Assembly (NCBI GenBank): GCA_001828855.1 | Contig: MHZT01000051.1 | Span: 300,581-342,154, forward strand | Reading direction: 5' to 3' | DNA from: Rhodobacterales bacterium RIFCSPHIGHO2_02_FULL_62_130 | GTDB lineage: Bacteria > Pseudomonadota > Alphaproteobacteria > Rhodobacterales > Rhodobacteraceae | Length of the DNA stretch: 41,574 bases | Shown here: positions 34,993 to 41,574 of the stretch, in pieces | How positions within the stretch are numbered: position 1 is the stretch's first letter | How the letters are laid out: each line of letters opens with the position of its first letter | Notes under the pieces: model-generated | What the model was told of the DNA's origin: nothing | Database searches by the model: none | The model's input: the letters and a program-made list of their open reading frames with translations, nothing else | Made by a program: the position numbers and the translations under genes

Positions 34993-35975
34993 TCCCGGCC
35001 TCCGAAGGACAGATTGGCCAGCAGCGGCAGGCGCGGAAAGTCTTGTACAAAGCAGGATTTCAGCCGCTCGGTTCCGGCTTGAAAACTGTCCTCTGGCTCG
35101 GGCAGCGGCCATGCCACGGGATCAAGCGGCCAATCCAAGCCGCCTGCGCGTGCGGATTGTCGCAAGCGGGCGGTATGGGCGGCCACAGCGTCGGTGGCGG
35201 TGCGAAAGGCGGCTTCGTCAAACTGCTGCAAATCGTCACTTTCGTGCTGATCCGGTCGGATCAGGCGAAACTCTGCGGCGCGGCGCAGTAGGGCAATCTC
35301 ATGCTGCACCGAGTCGAGTTGCAGGACAGACAGCGACCGCCGCCGCGTTTGCACCTGCCGCGCGAATTGCACAAATTGCTGGCCGGGATCGTCAAACAGC
35401 ATGTCAGACAGCACCACCGCAGCGCCCGCGGGACGCAGCTTGTCGGCAATACGCCGCAAGTCAGCAAAGCCTGCGGGGGGATCGCGTATCAGTCGCCCCG
35501 CCCAAATCACTTCCGCCCAATCGCGCGCCCGCGCGCCGCCATCCGCCCCGCGCAGCGTCACCAGCGCCTCACCCGGTCCTGCGAAAAGGCGCGCCAGAAG
35601 AACCTCATCCCCCTTGTCCAGCGCCAGCATTACCAACGCGCGCATCGCCCACAGCGCGTAAAGCAGGCGCGGCATGGTTTCGGGCAGCGCCATTTCCGGG
35701 CGGTTGTCGATCAGGATGGCCAGAGTCATCTGTTGCTCGGCCTCAAAGCTGCGCAGCAGCAGATCGCCGCGCCTTGGTTGCCGGGCCGAGGCGCGCCAAT
35801 CAACGCCCCGGATGTCATCGCCGCGCTGGTAGGCGCGGTATTCGCGGAATTCAAGGCTATGGCCCTGCCGCCGCCGCTGGTGCGGGCCGGTTCCGACGCT
35901 TGGCGCATTGCGACGCCAACGCAGCACCAGCCGGTCAAGCATCGCGGGCGATAGAGGGGGATCGGTGATCGGCAT
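34989..35975 (-). CDS. DUF58 protein with degenerate metal site
   Basis: I read 328 aa from ATG 35975, which lies 7 bp past the MoxR stop; a longer frame to 36209 would run inside moxR. The DUF58 signature is clear: EFREYRAYQRGDDIRGVDW followed by RASAR (42-65), then RSFEAEQQMTLAILID. DUF58 proteins have a vWA-like fold and often a DxSxSM metal site. Here that site reads DNRPEM (90-95), so metal binding is probably lost. It is the conserved partner between MoxR and the membrane vWA protein and likely works as an assembly factor with the ATPase. Confidence 0.85.
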   Translation of the reverse strand: MPITDPPLSPAMLDRLVLRWRRNAPSVGTGPHQRRRQGHSLEFREYRAYQRGDDIRGVDWRASARQPRRGDLLLRSFEAEQQMTLAILIDNRPEMALPETMPRLLYALWAMRALVMLALDKGDEVLLARLFAGPGEALVTLRGADGGARARDWAEVIWAGRLIRDPPAGFADLRRIADKLRPAGAAVVLSDMLFDDPGQQFVQFARQVQTRRRSLSVLQLDSVQHEIALLRRAAEFRLIRPDQHESDDLQQFDEAAFRTATDAVAAHTARLRQSARAGGLDWPLDPVAWPLPEPEDSFQAGTERLKSCFVQDFPRLPLLANLSFGGRE

Positions 35976-35982
35976 CAATTGC

Positions 35983-37203
35983 TCAAAGCTTGACGTGCGT
36001 GCGGGCGCGCTCCAGCGCCAGCGCGAAATCGGCAGGGTAATTGCCGTTGCGCGCGCCCTCGGGAGCCGTGGCTGCAGCAAAGCTGCGGATGAAGCCATCC
36101 AGCGCCGCCGTCTCGGATTGCGGGGTGGCAAGATCGCTGTAATCATGCGCCACACGGATGCGATGGCGAAGCACTGGCACCACCATCTCGGCCAAAGCGC
36201 GCGGCGCATGAGACGCCGTTTCGACCGCGGCGCGCTGCGGTTCGACCAAGGTTACCGCAGACCAGCCGATCGCGGCGCGTGCCAGCGCCATGCCGGCCCG
36301 CGGCCCAAGCGGATAGGTCACCTTGCCCTCGACCAGGCTGCGCAACTGCTTGACCCGAGCCGGGCTGATATCGCGCAACTGATCGAATTGCAGGTTGCTG
36401 GCCTGGATCATGTTAATGATGTGATCTGCCACCAAGGGCAACAGCGGCACCGACATCACACCCGTCGCCACGTCGTGCAGCCGGGCGATTGCTGCGCCGA
36501 CCCTTGCAGGATCGTCGGGCAGCGCCGAGCCGCCACCGGGCTTTGGCGCGGGGTCCGGGCGCAGCGCTTTAGCGATGATCTGATCCATCACCGCCGCCCC
36601 CGGCGTCGCCATGTTGATCTTGAACATGAAGCGGTCAGATTGCGCCTCGGGCAAGGCATGAGTGCCATCCTGATCAATCGGATTCTGCGTCGCCATCACC
36701 ATGAAAGGGGTTTGATAGGGGAAACGCCCGTTTTCTTTCCAATGCCGCAGCGCATGGGTTTTGCCCAAGACAGTGACCTGATATTCGGCCATCGCTTCCA
36801 GCATGGCGGATTGAGTTTTTGCGGTGGCGCGGTTGATCTCATCGGCCAGCAGAAGGCTGCAAAATACCGGGCCGGGAGCGAAAACCAGATGGCCACTCCC
36901 ATCCTCGGCAGGCATCAGGGTGCCGGTGATATCGGCGGGCATCAGGTCCGGGGTGAACTGAACCCGCCCGACCGCATCAGCCCCCAAACCCAGCGCCGCC
37001 GACAGCGCCCGCACCAAGGCTGTTTTGCCGAGGCCGGGATTGCCCTCAAGCAGCACATGGCCGCCAGTCAGCAGGGCGACGACCAGCGCATTCACGATCG
37101 GGTCCATGCCGTGCATCCCCAGCGCCGTCACCGCGGGCGGAATGTTGCGTAGAAAGTCCACATGTCCTGCCTCAAGCAAAGAGGGGTCAAGATTTTGGGT
37201 CAT
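35983..37203 (-). CDS. MoxR-family AAA+ ATPase
   Basis: This 406-aa ATPase has Walker A GNPGLGKT (54-61), the family motif QFTPDLMPADITG (81-93), Walker B LLLADE (116-121) with INRA, sensor-1 MATQNP (169-174) and Arg-finger SDRFMFK (188-194). This is the canonical MoxR clade that acts with DUF58 and vWA proteins. The gene starts two bases past the stop of the 5-TM gene (1-bp gap) and is followed by DUF58 and vWA genes, the standard MoxR core order. It is expected to drive folding, assembly or activation of a membrane-bound partner, here probably one or more of the operon's own membrane proteins. The whole protein appears complete. Confidence 0.92.
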   Translation of the reverse strand: MTQNLDPSLLEAGHVDFLRNIPPAVTALGMHGMDPIVNALVVALLTGGHVLLEGNPGLGKTALVRALSAALGLGADAVGRVQFTPDLMPADITGTLMPAEDGSGHLVFAPGPVFCSLLLADEINRATAKTQSAMLEAMAEYQVTVLGKTHALRHWKENGRFPYQTPFMVMATQNPIDQDGTHALPEAQSDRFMFKINMATPGAAVMDQIIAKALRPDPAPKPGGGSALPDDPARVGAAIARLHDVATGVMSVPLLPLVADHIINMIQASNLQFDQLRDISPARVKQLRSLVEGKVTYPLGPRAGMALARAAIGWSAVTLVEPQRAAVETASHAPRALAEMVVPVLRHRIRVAHDYSDLATPQSETAALDGFIRSFAAATAPEGARNGNYPADFALALERARTHVKL

Positions 37204-37204
37204 G

Positions 37205-39499
37205 TCAATTCACCAGTTCAGAAATCCAGGCAGGCAAGAGTTGTCGCGCAGGCAGTGGTGCTGCGGCGATGGGCGGGGGGGCATCGTTTTGTGGCGGCAG
37301 GCGGGCTACAACAGCATCGGGCACTTCGCCCGCTTCGGCGAAAAGTTGCGAGGCACCACCGGCCTGAAGCTCTAGCTTCCCCCCGACCTCGGGGGCAGTT
37401 GCTCCGATGCGCCCGGCCAGATCAAGAGTTAAATTGCCGATCAGCTTGGCGGGATCGGTGGTTGAAAGGCTTTGCCCTTCGCCAGCGCCGTCCAAAGGTT
37501 CGTCGGTCAGAACCATGGGCAAATTAGGGTCAGGCGGTTGATTCAGGGGCGTAATATCACCCCCGGTTGAATCCCCGGGAGTGATGTCACCCGAGGCCAT
37601 GCCATCTGCCCCGTTACCTGAAGGTGCCGCATCCTGACCGGATCCGGTATTTCCCGATGGCGCAGTTTCGTCTGCGCCGCCGCCTGAAGCCACCGCGTCC
37701 TGACCTGTTCCGGGATCTTCCGACGGAGGAGTGCCATCAGCCGGGGCTGCGGGCTGGTCTGAACCGGCGTCTTCAGCTGTGCCAGAGCCTGCGTCCGAGG
37801 GCGCATCGCTGGTAGGGGCGGGCGCTGTTGTGCCTCCGTCTGGCTGCTCTGCTTCACCCGGTTGACCTGTGCCATCTGCATCGGGCTGACCGGGATTTGC
37901 GGAATCTTTTTCTTGACCCTCTGCTGCCGTCGCATCCTTTGGCGTGTTTGGTTGTGCAGAGCCTACATCCTTGGCCGCAGGCTCAGCCGAGTCATCGGGT
38001 GGCGATTGATCGGTCCCACCCGTCGGGTCGGATGCGGCAGCGGTGCCGGGAGTTCCGCCTTGTGGGGCATCGCCGGCTTGCCCGGCATCTTCAGGCTGAT
38101 CCGGGGCGGCAACCCCTGCCGAAATGCCTTCCCCAGGTCCATTCCCCGCATCATTTGGCGCGGCGTTTGGATTGGCGTCAGCAGCCCCGGCTCCCGATGG
38201 CGGGGAACTATCAGAGCCTGCAGCCGACTTTTCGCCAGCAGCGCCTCCATCTGCGGTCCCGTTGTTGCTATCCCCGGAACTTGTATCCGCCGCGCCCGCG
38301 CCGTCAGCATTGCCGCTTGCCGCTGATCCTGCGTCTATTCCTTCACCTTTGCTGCTGCCCGGGTTGCTTTCTGCTTCGTCCTGACCAGCCTGCCCTTGCC
38401 CGCCAGATTTTTCACCAGCTTGCCCGGATGTGCCGCCTTGCCCATCCGTGCCCGATGACCCTGCGCCGGAAGACCCGGTTTCCGACGGTTTATCGCCATC
38501 ATCAGATTGGCCGGTTGATCCGTCCGCACCTTCTGCCGCGTCCTGAGGTGGCGAAGCTTGATCTGCCTTTTGCTGCTCTTGCAGGGGGGCGGGTTGTTCA
38601 ACGGTCAGACCCAAGACATCGCCCAACACCCGCAAGCGCGCCAGCATATCTGACGGCAATAGCAGGATCAGCAGCAAAGCAACCGCAGCCCCAGACACGG
38701 CGGTCAGCCCGGCCATCCGCCAGCCCAATATGCGCAGCCGCACCTCTTCCATCACGGTTTTACGCCGAAACGGCGGTCGGACGAAAACCGCGGCCGGCGC
38801 ATATTGCGCCCGCAACAGAGCATTGGTTTCAGCAGGAGCCTCGGGATGCAGCGCCGCCGCCTGCCGCAACCCGTGACAGCGCCCTGCGGCGGTCCAACAG
38901 ATGCGAAACCGCTCGGCCGCAGTGGCTTGCGCCAGTCGGTCCTGCAAAAGCTGATACGGCAGGGCGGTATCGAGAAACCACCCCTGTAAGGCCCGCGCTC
39001 GAAGGGCCTCGATCAACAGCAAAAACGCCAGCGCCAATATTGCTCCGTCGATCGCAGCCCAGCCAATGCGGCCCGGAAAGGCCAAACAAACCAGCATCGC
39101 CAGCAGTAAGAACAGCGCCGCAATCGCACAAGACCGTCCGACAAAGAGACGCAGCGCCAGACGGTTGGAAGCTCGCATCTCGGTTTGGGTATCTGTCGGC
39201 GCAAGCGTTGCGCCTTTGGCTGCCTTACCCCCAACTACCAGCCCAAAAAGGCCGCACAACAGTATCGACACAAACAAGAACACAGCAGATGCAGCACCGC
39301 CTGCCCAAACCAGATAAGCCATCACACCCGAAGCAAAAATAGGCAAAATCACTGCGGCCAAAGGTCTAGAATGGCCATGCTGGCGCAGATTTGCAGAAAG
39401 CAGATGAAGCCGCCCCAGGATCGCCTTGAAGTTTGGTTTCAGAATAGACTGGATTTTCATTCCCACCGACATAAAGCTTGTCATCAGAAACAAAACCAT
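37205..39499 (-). CDS. Five-TM membrane protein with long acidic low-complexity tail; first operon gene
   Basis: The 764-aa reading starts at ATG 39499; ATGs at 39484, 39472 and 39460 are alternatives and none has a clear Shine-Dalgarno. Hydrophobic helices lie at about 46-67, 70-91, 122-142, 145-166 and 262-282. Residues about 305-690 are Gly/Ser/Asp/Ala/Pro/Gln-rich, strongly acidic and without folded motifs; they resemble the disordered tails of envelope proteins. A final conserved-looking tail (about 720-764, including LPARQLLPAWISELVN) may be an anchoring motif for the ATPase. An odd number of helices would place the acidic tail across the membrane from the N-terminus. No enzyme motif is seen; it may be a membrane platform for the complex. 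Confidence 0.75.
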   Translation of the reverse strand: MVLFLMTSFMSVGMKIQSILKPNFKAILGRLHLLSANLRQHGHSRPLAAVILPIFASGVMAYLVWAGGAASAVFLFVSILLCGLFGLVVGGKAAKGATLAPTDTQTEMRASNRLALRLFVGRSCAIAALFLLLAMLVCLAFPGRIGWAAIDGAILALAFLLLIEALRARALQGWFLDTALPYQLLQDRLAQATAAERFRICWTAAGRCHGLRQAAALHPEAPAETNALLRAQYAPAAVFVRPPFRRKTVMEEVRLRILGWRMAGLTAVSGAAVALLLILLLPSDMLARLRVLGDVLGLTVEQPAPLQEQQKADQASPPQDAAEGADGSTGQSDDGDKPSETGSSGAGSSGTDGQGGTSGQAGEKSGGQGQAGQDEAESNPGSSKGEGIDAGSAASGNADGAGAADTSSGDSNNGTADGGAAGEKSAAGSDSSPPSGAGAADANPNAAPNDAGNGPGEGISAGVAAPDQPEDAGQAGDAPQGGTPGTAAASDPTGGTDQSPPDDSAEPAAKDVGSAQPNTPKDATAAEGQEKDSANPGQPDADGTGQPGEAEQPDGGTTAPAPTSDAPSDAGSGTAEDAGSDQPAAPADGTPPSEDPGTGQDAVASGGGADETAPSGNTGSGQDAAPSGNGADGMASGDITPGDSTGGDITPLNQPPDPNLPMVLTDEPLDGAGEGQSLSTTDPAKLIGNLTLDLAGRIGATAPEVGGKLELQAGGASQLFAEAGEVPDAVVARLPPQNDAPPPIAAAPLPARQLLPAWISELVN

Positions 39500-39550
39500 T
39501 GTTACGATAACCAGATGTTCGGGGCGTTTTCCTTCTCCACCCAGAACTTT

Positions 39551-39579
39551 ATTTTGACTACGTTTTGGTGACCAAACAA
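39551..39579 (-). promoter_or_regulatory. Candidate promoter of the 16-gene operon with overlapping operator palindrome
   Basis: On the minus strand TTGTTT (39579-39574) and CAAAAT (39556-39551) are separated by 17 bases, a weak sigma70-type match. The perfect palindrome TTTGGT-G-ACCAAA (39564-39576) overlaps the -35 end and fills the spacer, a classical repressor position. A transcript would start near 39544, about 45 bases before the start codon. The region is clearly more A/T-rich than its surroundings. Confidence 0.4.
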
Positions 39580-39594
39580 GACCAGATCGGCGTT

Positions 39595-40000
39595 TTTATT
39601 AAGGTGGGCCTCTTTTGCACAAATCTGCTGCCCAAGCTGCCCGATCATAAGATCGCCAGCGTCACCGCCGCAGCCTCCTTACGACACCCGCAAATGCCAC
39701 GACGCCATTGCCTCCCGAGGCGTGGCGGCGATAGTCCCGCCCCGCAGGCCCGCCCAACCTTGGGTAGCGAACACAGCTATGGCGCCACCGGTTGCAACGA
39801 AGCCCTGCGCGCACCACGGCGCTTAGGTCGAGCCATCTGGCGACGATCGAGCGGCTAACACCGCCGAAGCCGCGTCGAAACCAAGATACATTGCGTCAAA
39901 CTGTTGGGCCAGCGCCTGACCGCGAGGGACGCCGATCAACAAGCGCCCGACCACGTCTGCCGAGGTGCTGTCACCGCAGATCAGCCTGTGCGACCCACCC
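39595..40000 (+). pseudogene. Decayed IS5-family transposase C-terminal part
   Basis: Pieces of an IS5-type transposase are readable in order but in alternating frames. LPDHKIASVTA is followed, after a frameshift, by YDTRKCHDAIASRGVAAIVPP. After a return shift come NEALRAPRRLGRAIWRR, an in-frame stop (TAA at 39855-39857 where the family has Tyr), and then HRRSRVETKIHCVKLLGQRL. The family normally continues with a further 40-50 residues that are unrecognisable here. No inverted terminal repeats were identified. The remnant lies just upstream of the large operon's promoter, a sign that the operon was carried in on mobile DNA. Confidence 0.8.
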
Positions 40001-40103
40001 CGGCAAATCGATGCCGTCGGGGGCTCTCATTTCGGGCGGGCGGATGCGCGCGCTGGGCTATGCCAACGGCCGAAACGGGATACGCCAAGTGGGAAAAACG
40101 AAC

Positions 40104-40131
40104 GCGCCCGAAAGGGGCTTCCTCCGGGCGC
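40104..40131. terminator. Terminator-like hairpin
   Basis: GCGCCCG (40104-40110) pairs with CGGGCGC (40125-40131) around a 14-base loop that can pair further. Only a weak T-rich segment (TATTCTTCG) follows on the plus strand. Mirror orientation is possible. It separates the IS5 remnant from the WYL gene. Confidence 0.4.
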
Positions 40132-40238
40132 TATTCTTCGATGTTTAAGGGGTAGGTCAACGACGCCAGCTTTGCCAATGGGAATCTGTGATCGGAATCA
40201 ATGGAATTTCCCGCGCAATCAGGCAGCCGGGCATTCCT

Positions 40239-40267
40239 TTGCAATCCTGTTCCGGCCTGCTTACGAT
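40239..40267 (+). promoter_or_regulatory. Candidate promoter of the WYL gene
   Basis: TTGCAA (40239-40244) and TACGAT (40262-40267) are 17 bases apart and each matches sigma70 consensus at four of six positions. It lies about 70 bases upstream of the WYL start codon. Weak support only. Confidence 0.25.
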
Positions 40268-40337
40268 CAAAATGCTGGACCCAACGACCTCTGCCCTGCG
40301 ATGAAGGTCGCCTTTTTGACCCCAAGGAGGTTTCTCC

Positions 40338-40964
40338 ATGCGACCCGGTCGCACCCCTACGCCGCCCCAGACACTGACCCGCCGCGCACTTGGCACCCGG
40401 TTTGCCGGGGCTGCTGCTGCCATCGGCTTTGGGCAAGGGGCTTCGGCAAGTGGGGCGGCGAATCCGATGCCGGTGCTGGACCCGGACCTGTGCGATGCGG
40501 CACTGCGCGGCCTGGCGCTGGCTGGCTATCGTGGCGATCAGGTCACGGCGGCAGCGGCCAACGCCGCATTGGCGCGGCTGGCGGAAACCGATCCCGAGGC
40601 AGGTCTTCTCGTGCGCATCTACCAGATGCTCGATGTCCGCCCGGCGGCGTACTGGCCCGAGGATGTCCCCGAGGCAGCAGCGGCCGATCTTGCCATCCTG
40701 CATGCAGCGATCCGTGCGTGCCAGCCGGTTGCCTTCGGCTACACGGACCTTTCGGGGAACGAGACCACGCGCACCGTCCTGCCGCTGGCACTGGTGCACC
40801 CACCGCAGGGAGTGAAGCTGCTGGCCTGGTGCGCCGAGCGCGAGGATTTCCGCCAGTTTTTCGTGCGCGCCATGCAGGGCCCGACGCCTCGCCCGGGAAA
40901 TTTCAGCGATGACAGGATGGCCCTGCTGGAAGGTCTTCTGGACAAAGAATCCGGTCGGGACTGA
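40338..40964 (+). CDS. WYL-domain protein with Tat-like N-terminus
   Basis: This 208-aa protein starts at ATG 40338 with an excellent AAGGAGG eight bases upstream. Residues about 14-38 (TRRALGTRFAGAAAAIGFG) look like a Tat-type signal: twin Arg, hydrophobic Ala/Gly stretch, then an Ala/Ser cleavage-like region. Residues about 115-208 are a WYL domain: AIRACQPVAFGYTDLSGNET, TVLPLALVHPPQGVKLLAWC and REDFRQFFVRAM. WYL domains bind ligands such as nucleic acids and usually control transcription, including that of CRISPR and BREX loci, so a WYL protein with an export-like signal and no helix-turn-helix is odd. It is divergent from the large operon and separated from it by the IS5 remnant. Confidence 0.85.
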   Translation: MRPGRTPTPPQTLTRRALGTRFAGAAAAIGFGQGASASGAANPMPVLDPDLCDAALRGLALAGYRGDQVTAAAANAALARLAETDPEAGLLVRIYQMLDVRPAAYWPEDVPEAAAADLAILHAAIRACQPVAFGYTDLSGNETTRTVLPLALVHPPQGVKLLAWCAEREDFRQFFVRAMQGPTPRPGNFSDDRMALLEGLLDKESGRD

Positions 40965-40980
40965 CCTTCCGCATGCAGAT

Positions 40981-41007
40981 GCCGCGCCCGATGGGCGCGG
41001 CCCCTTT
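40981..41007 (+). terminator. Intrinsic terminator after the WYL gene
   Basis: GCCGCGCCC (40981-40989) pairs perfectly with GGGCGCGGC (40993-41001) around a GAT loop, followed by CCCTTT. It lies 17 bp past the WYL stop codon. Confidence 0.75.
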
Positions 41008-41033
41008 GTGTCACGCACATTGGCAGTGTGGTG

Positions 41034-41210
41034 GTGGATTCCGGCGTGGGTGGCTTCCACCAAGTGGCTTCCGCAAACTGGATTCCCTTGCTTCCGCAAA
41101 AGAATCCAGCACGGCAAGATCGTGATTTTGTAAGCTATTGATATGACGTAATTTACCCAGCTGGATTCCGCGAAGTGGATTCCAAGTGGATTCCCCCACA
41201 AAATCCACTT
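41034..41210. repeat. Field of short GTGGATTCC-type repeats, direct and inverted
   Basis: The 9-base core GTGGATTCC or GTGGCTTCC (C may replace the first G) occurs at 41034, 41050, 41064, 41078, 41161, 41175 and 41186 in direct orientation. A partial copy lies at 41088, and inverted forms GAATCCAG (near 41102) and AATCCAC (near 41202) also occur. Three copies at 41050, 41064 and 41078 are spaced exactly 14 bp apart and share the flank CAA or AAA. Copies in two clusters about 70 bp apart look like iterons or protein-binding arrays. No gene is present. Confidence 0.7.
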
Positions 41211-41361
41211 TCGCTAGCGAAGCGCCGCGCTGCGCCCCCCCGCATATAAATGGGGCCGTGGAGGAACCATGGTATGCGGCGTCTCCGTCCCATTGATTTC
41301 GCGCGTTTTCGTTGGGTGACGCGCCTGCGAAAAGGTCATCGGTTGCAGATGGAGGTCTTGC
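41211..41361. other. Non-coding lead into IS66 tnpA
   Basis: This 151-bp stretch has no gene. It includes a run of C followed by a TATAAAT-containing segment (near 41244-41250), a possible -10 region for tnpA, and the presumed left end of the IS66 element near 41316. Confidence 0.4.
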
Positions 41362-41574
41362 ATGGCGGATGGTGGGGATGGGTTTATCGGGCGGTGTGAT
41401 GTTGTTGAGCCTCGGCGTGGAAACCGCCGGTGGCCTGATCATGTGAAGGCGCGGATTGTGGCGGAAAGCTTTCAGCCCGGGACCCGAGTTGTGGATGTCG
41501 CCCGTCGCCATGGCCTTATCCCGCACCAGCTTTCCGACTGGCGCCGTCATGCCCGTCAGGGTCTGCTGGCTGTG
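41362..41574 (+). CDS. tnpA: IS66-family TnpA (OrfA), 5' part, cut by window end
   Basis: The open frame starts at ATG 41362 with GGAGG ten bases upstream and runs 71 codons to the window edge without a stop. NRRWPDHVKARIVAESFQPG and VVDVARRHGLIPHQLSDWRR form the helix-turn-helix of IS66/IS3-type TnpA proteins. In IS66 elements this gene is followed by tnpB and tnpC, which should lie to the right of the window. The element's left end is not certain; GTGACGCGCCTGCG at 41316 is a possible terminal repeat. The gene appears intact as far as it can be seen. Confidence 0.85.
   Translation, partial: MADGGDGFIGRCDVVEPRRGNRRWPDHVKARIVAESFQPGTRVVDVARRHGLIPHQLSDWRRHARQGLLAV

Noticed and set aside
37828-39342. 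504-codon rightward frame antisense to the 5-TM protein
   Set aside because: The leftward frame has well-formed hydrophobic helices; this one is Arg/Pro/Ser-rich without motifs.
40131-41201. 356-codon leftward frame over the WYL gene and the repeats
   Set aside because: The rightward WYL gene has an ideal Shine-Dalgarno and a clear domain; the leftward frame crosses a terminator and repeats and has no recognisable domain.
41034-41210. CRISPR array
   Set aside because: Repeats are only 9-14 bp, imperfect, present in both orientations and irregularly spaced; no cas genes are present.

Overview
The window looks like part of a mobilizable plasmid or integrated mobile island from a high-G+C alphaproteobacterium. 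Rhodobacterales (Paracoccus/Rhodobacter-like) is my best guess, from codon use, the relaxase-Toprim mobilization genes and the IS66/IS5 remnants; this is an inference. No rRNA, tRNA, CRISPR array or obvious chromosomal housekeeping gene is visible.

Left part (1-7.6 kb): a 12-bp tandem repeat block, then a leftward mobilization operon (ribbon-helix-helix-like protein, MobC, relaxase with a C-terminal Toprim domain). A non-coding stretch follows that holds a consensus DnaA box inside an inverted repeat. Next comes a leftward three-gene cassette (small DNA-binding-like protein, ParA-type ATPase, membrane protein), then a cluster of four hairpins, a decayed IS66 transposase, a 51-aa secreted His/Cys-rich peptide gene that is easy to miss, a secreted staphylococcal-nuclease-type enzyme with a sunset-type tail, and an antisense gene fragment.

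Centre (39.5 down to 7.86 kb): one exceptionally compact leftward operon of 16 genes over 31.6 kb. Junctions are mostly 4-bp ATGA overlaps and no gap exceeds 21 bp. In transcription order it encodes: a 5-TM protein with a long acidic low-complexity tail; a MoxR AAA ATPase; a DUF58 protein; two membrane vWA proteins; an unknown protein; a second, RavA-like MoxR ATPase; two large unknown proteins; a coiled-coil/TM protein; a 2-TM protein; a 2736-aa single-pass beta-propeller-like protein ending in a peptidoglycan-binding domain; two TerB_N proteins, the second also with TerB and TerB_C; a BrxD-like ATPase; and an Lhr/BrxHI-like helicase. The last three genes match the TerB-ATPase-helicase plan of the Shango phage-defence system. 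The other thirteen look like an envelope-spanning, AAA/vWA-assembled apparatus. My reading is that this is an expanded, envelope-anchored relative of Shango in which membrane or wall sensing is coupled to DNA processing. The gene calls are firm; the system-level function is inference.

Right part (39.5-41.6 kb): a decayed IS5-family transposase just upstream of the operon promoter, a WYL-domain protein with a Tat-like N-terminus, a strong terminator, a field of short GTGGATTCC-type repeats, and the start of an IS66-family tnpA that runs off the window.
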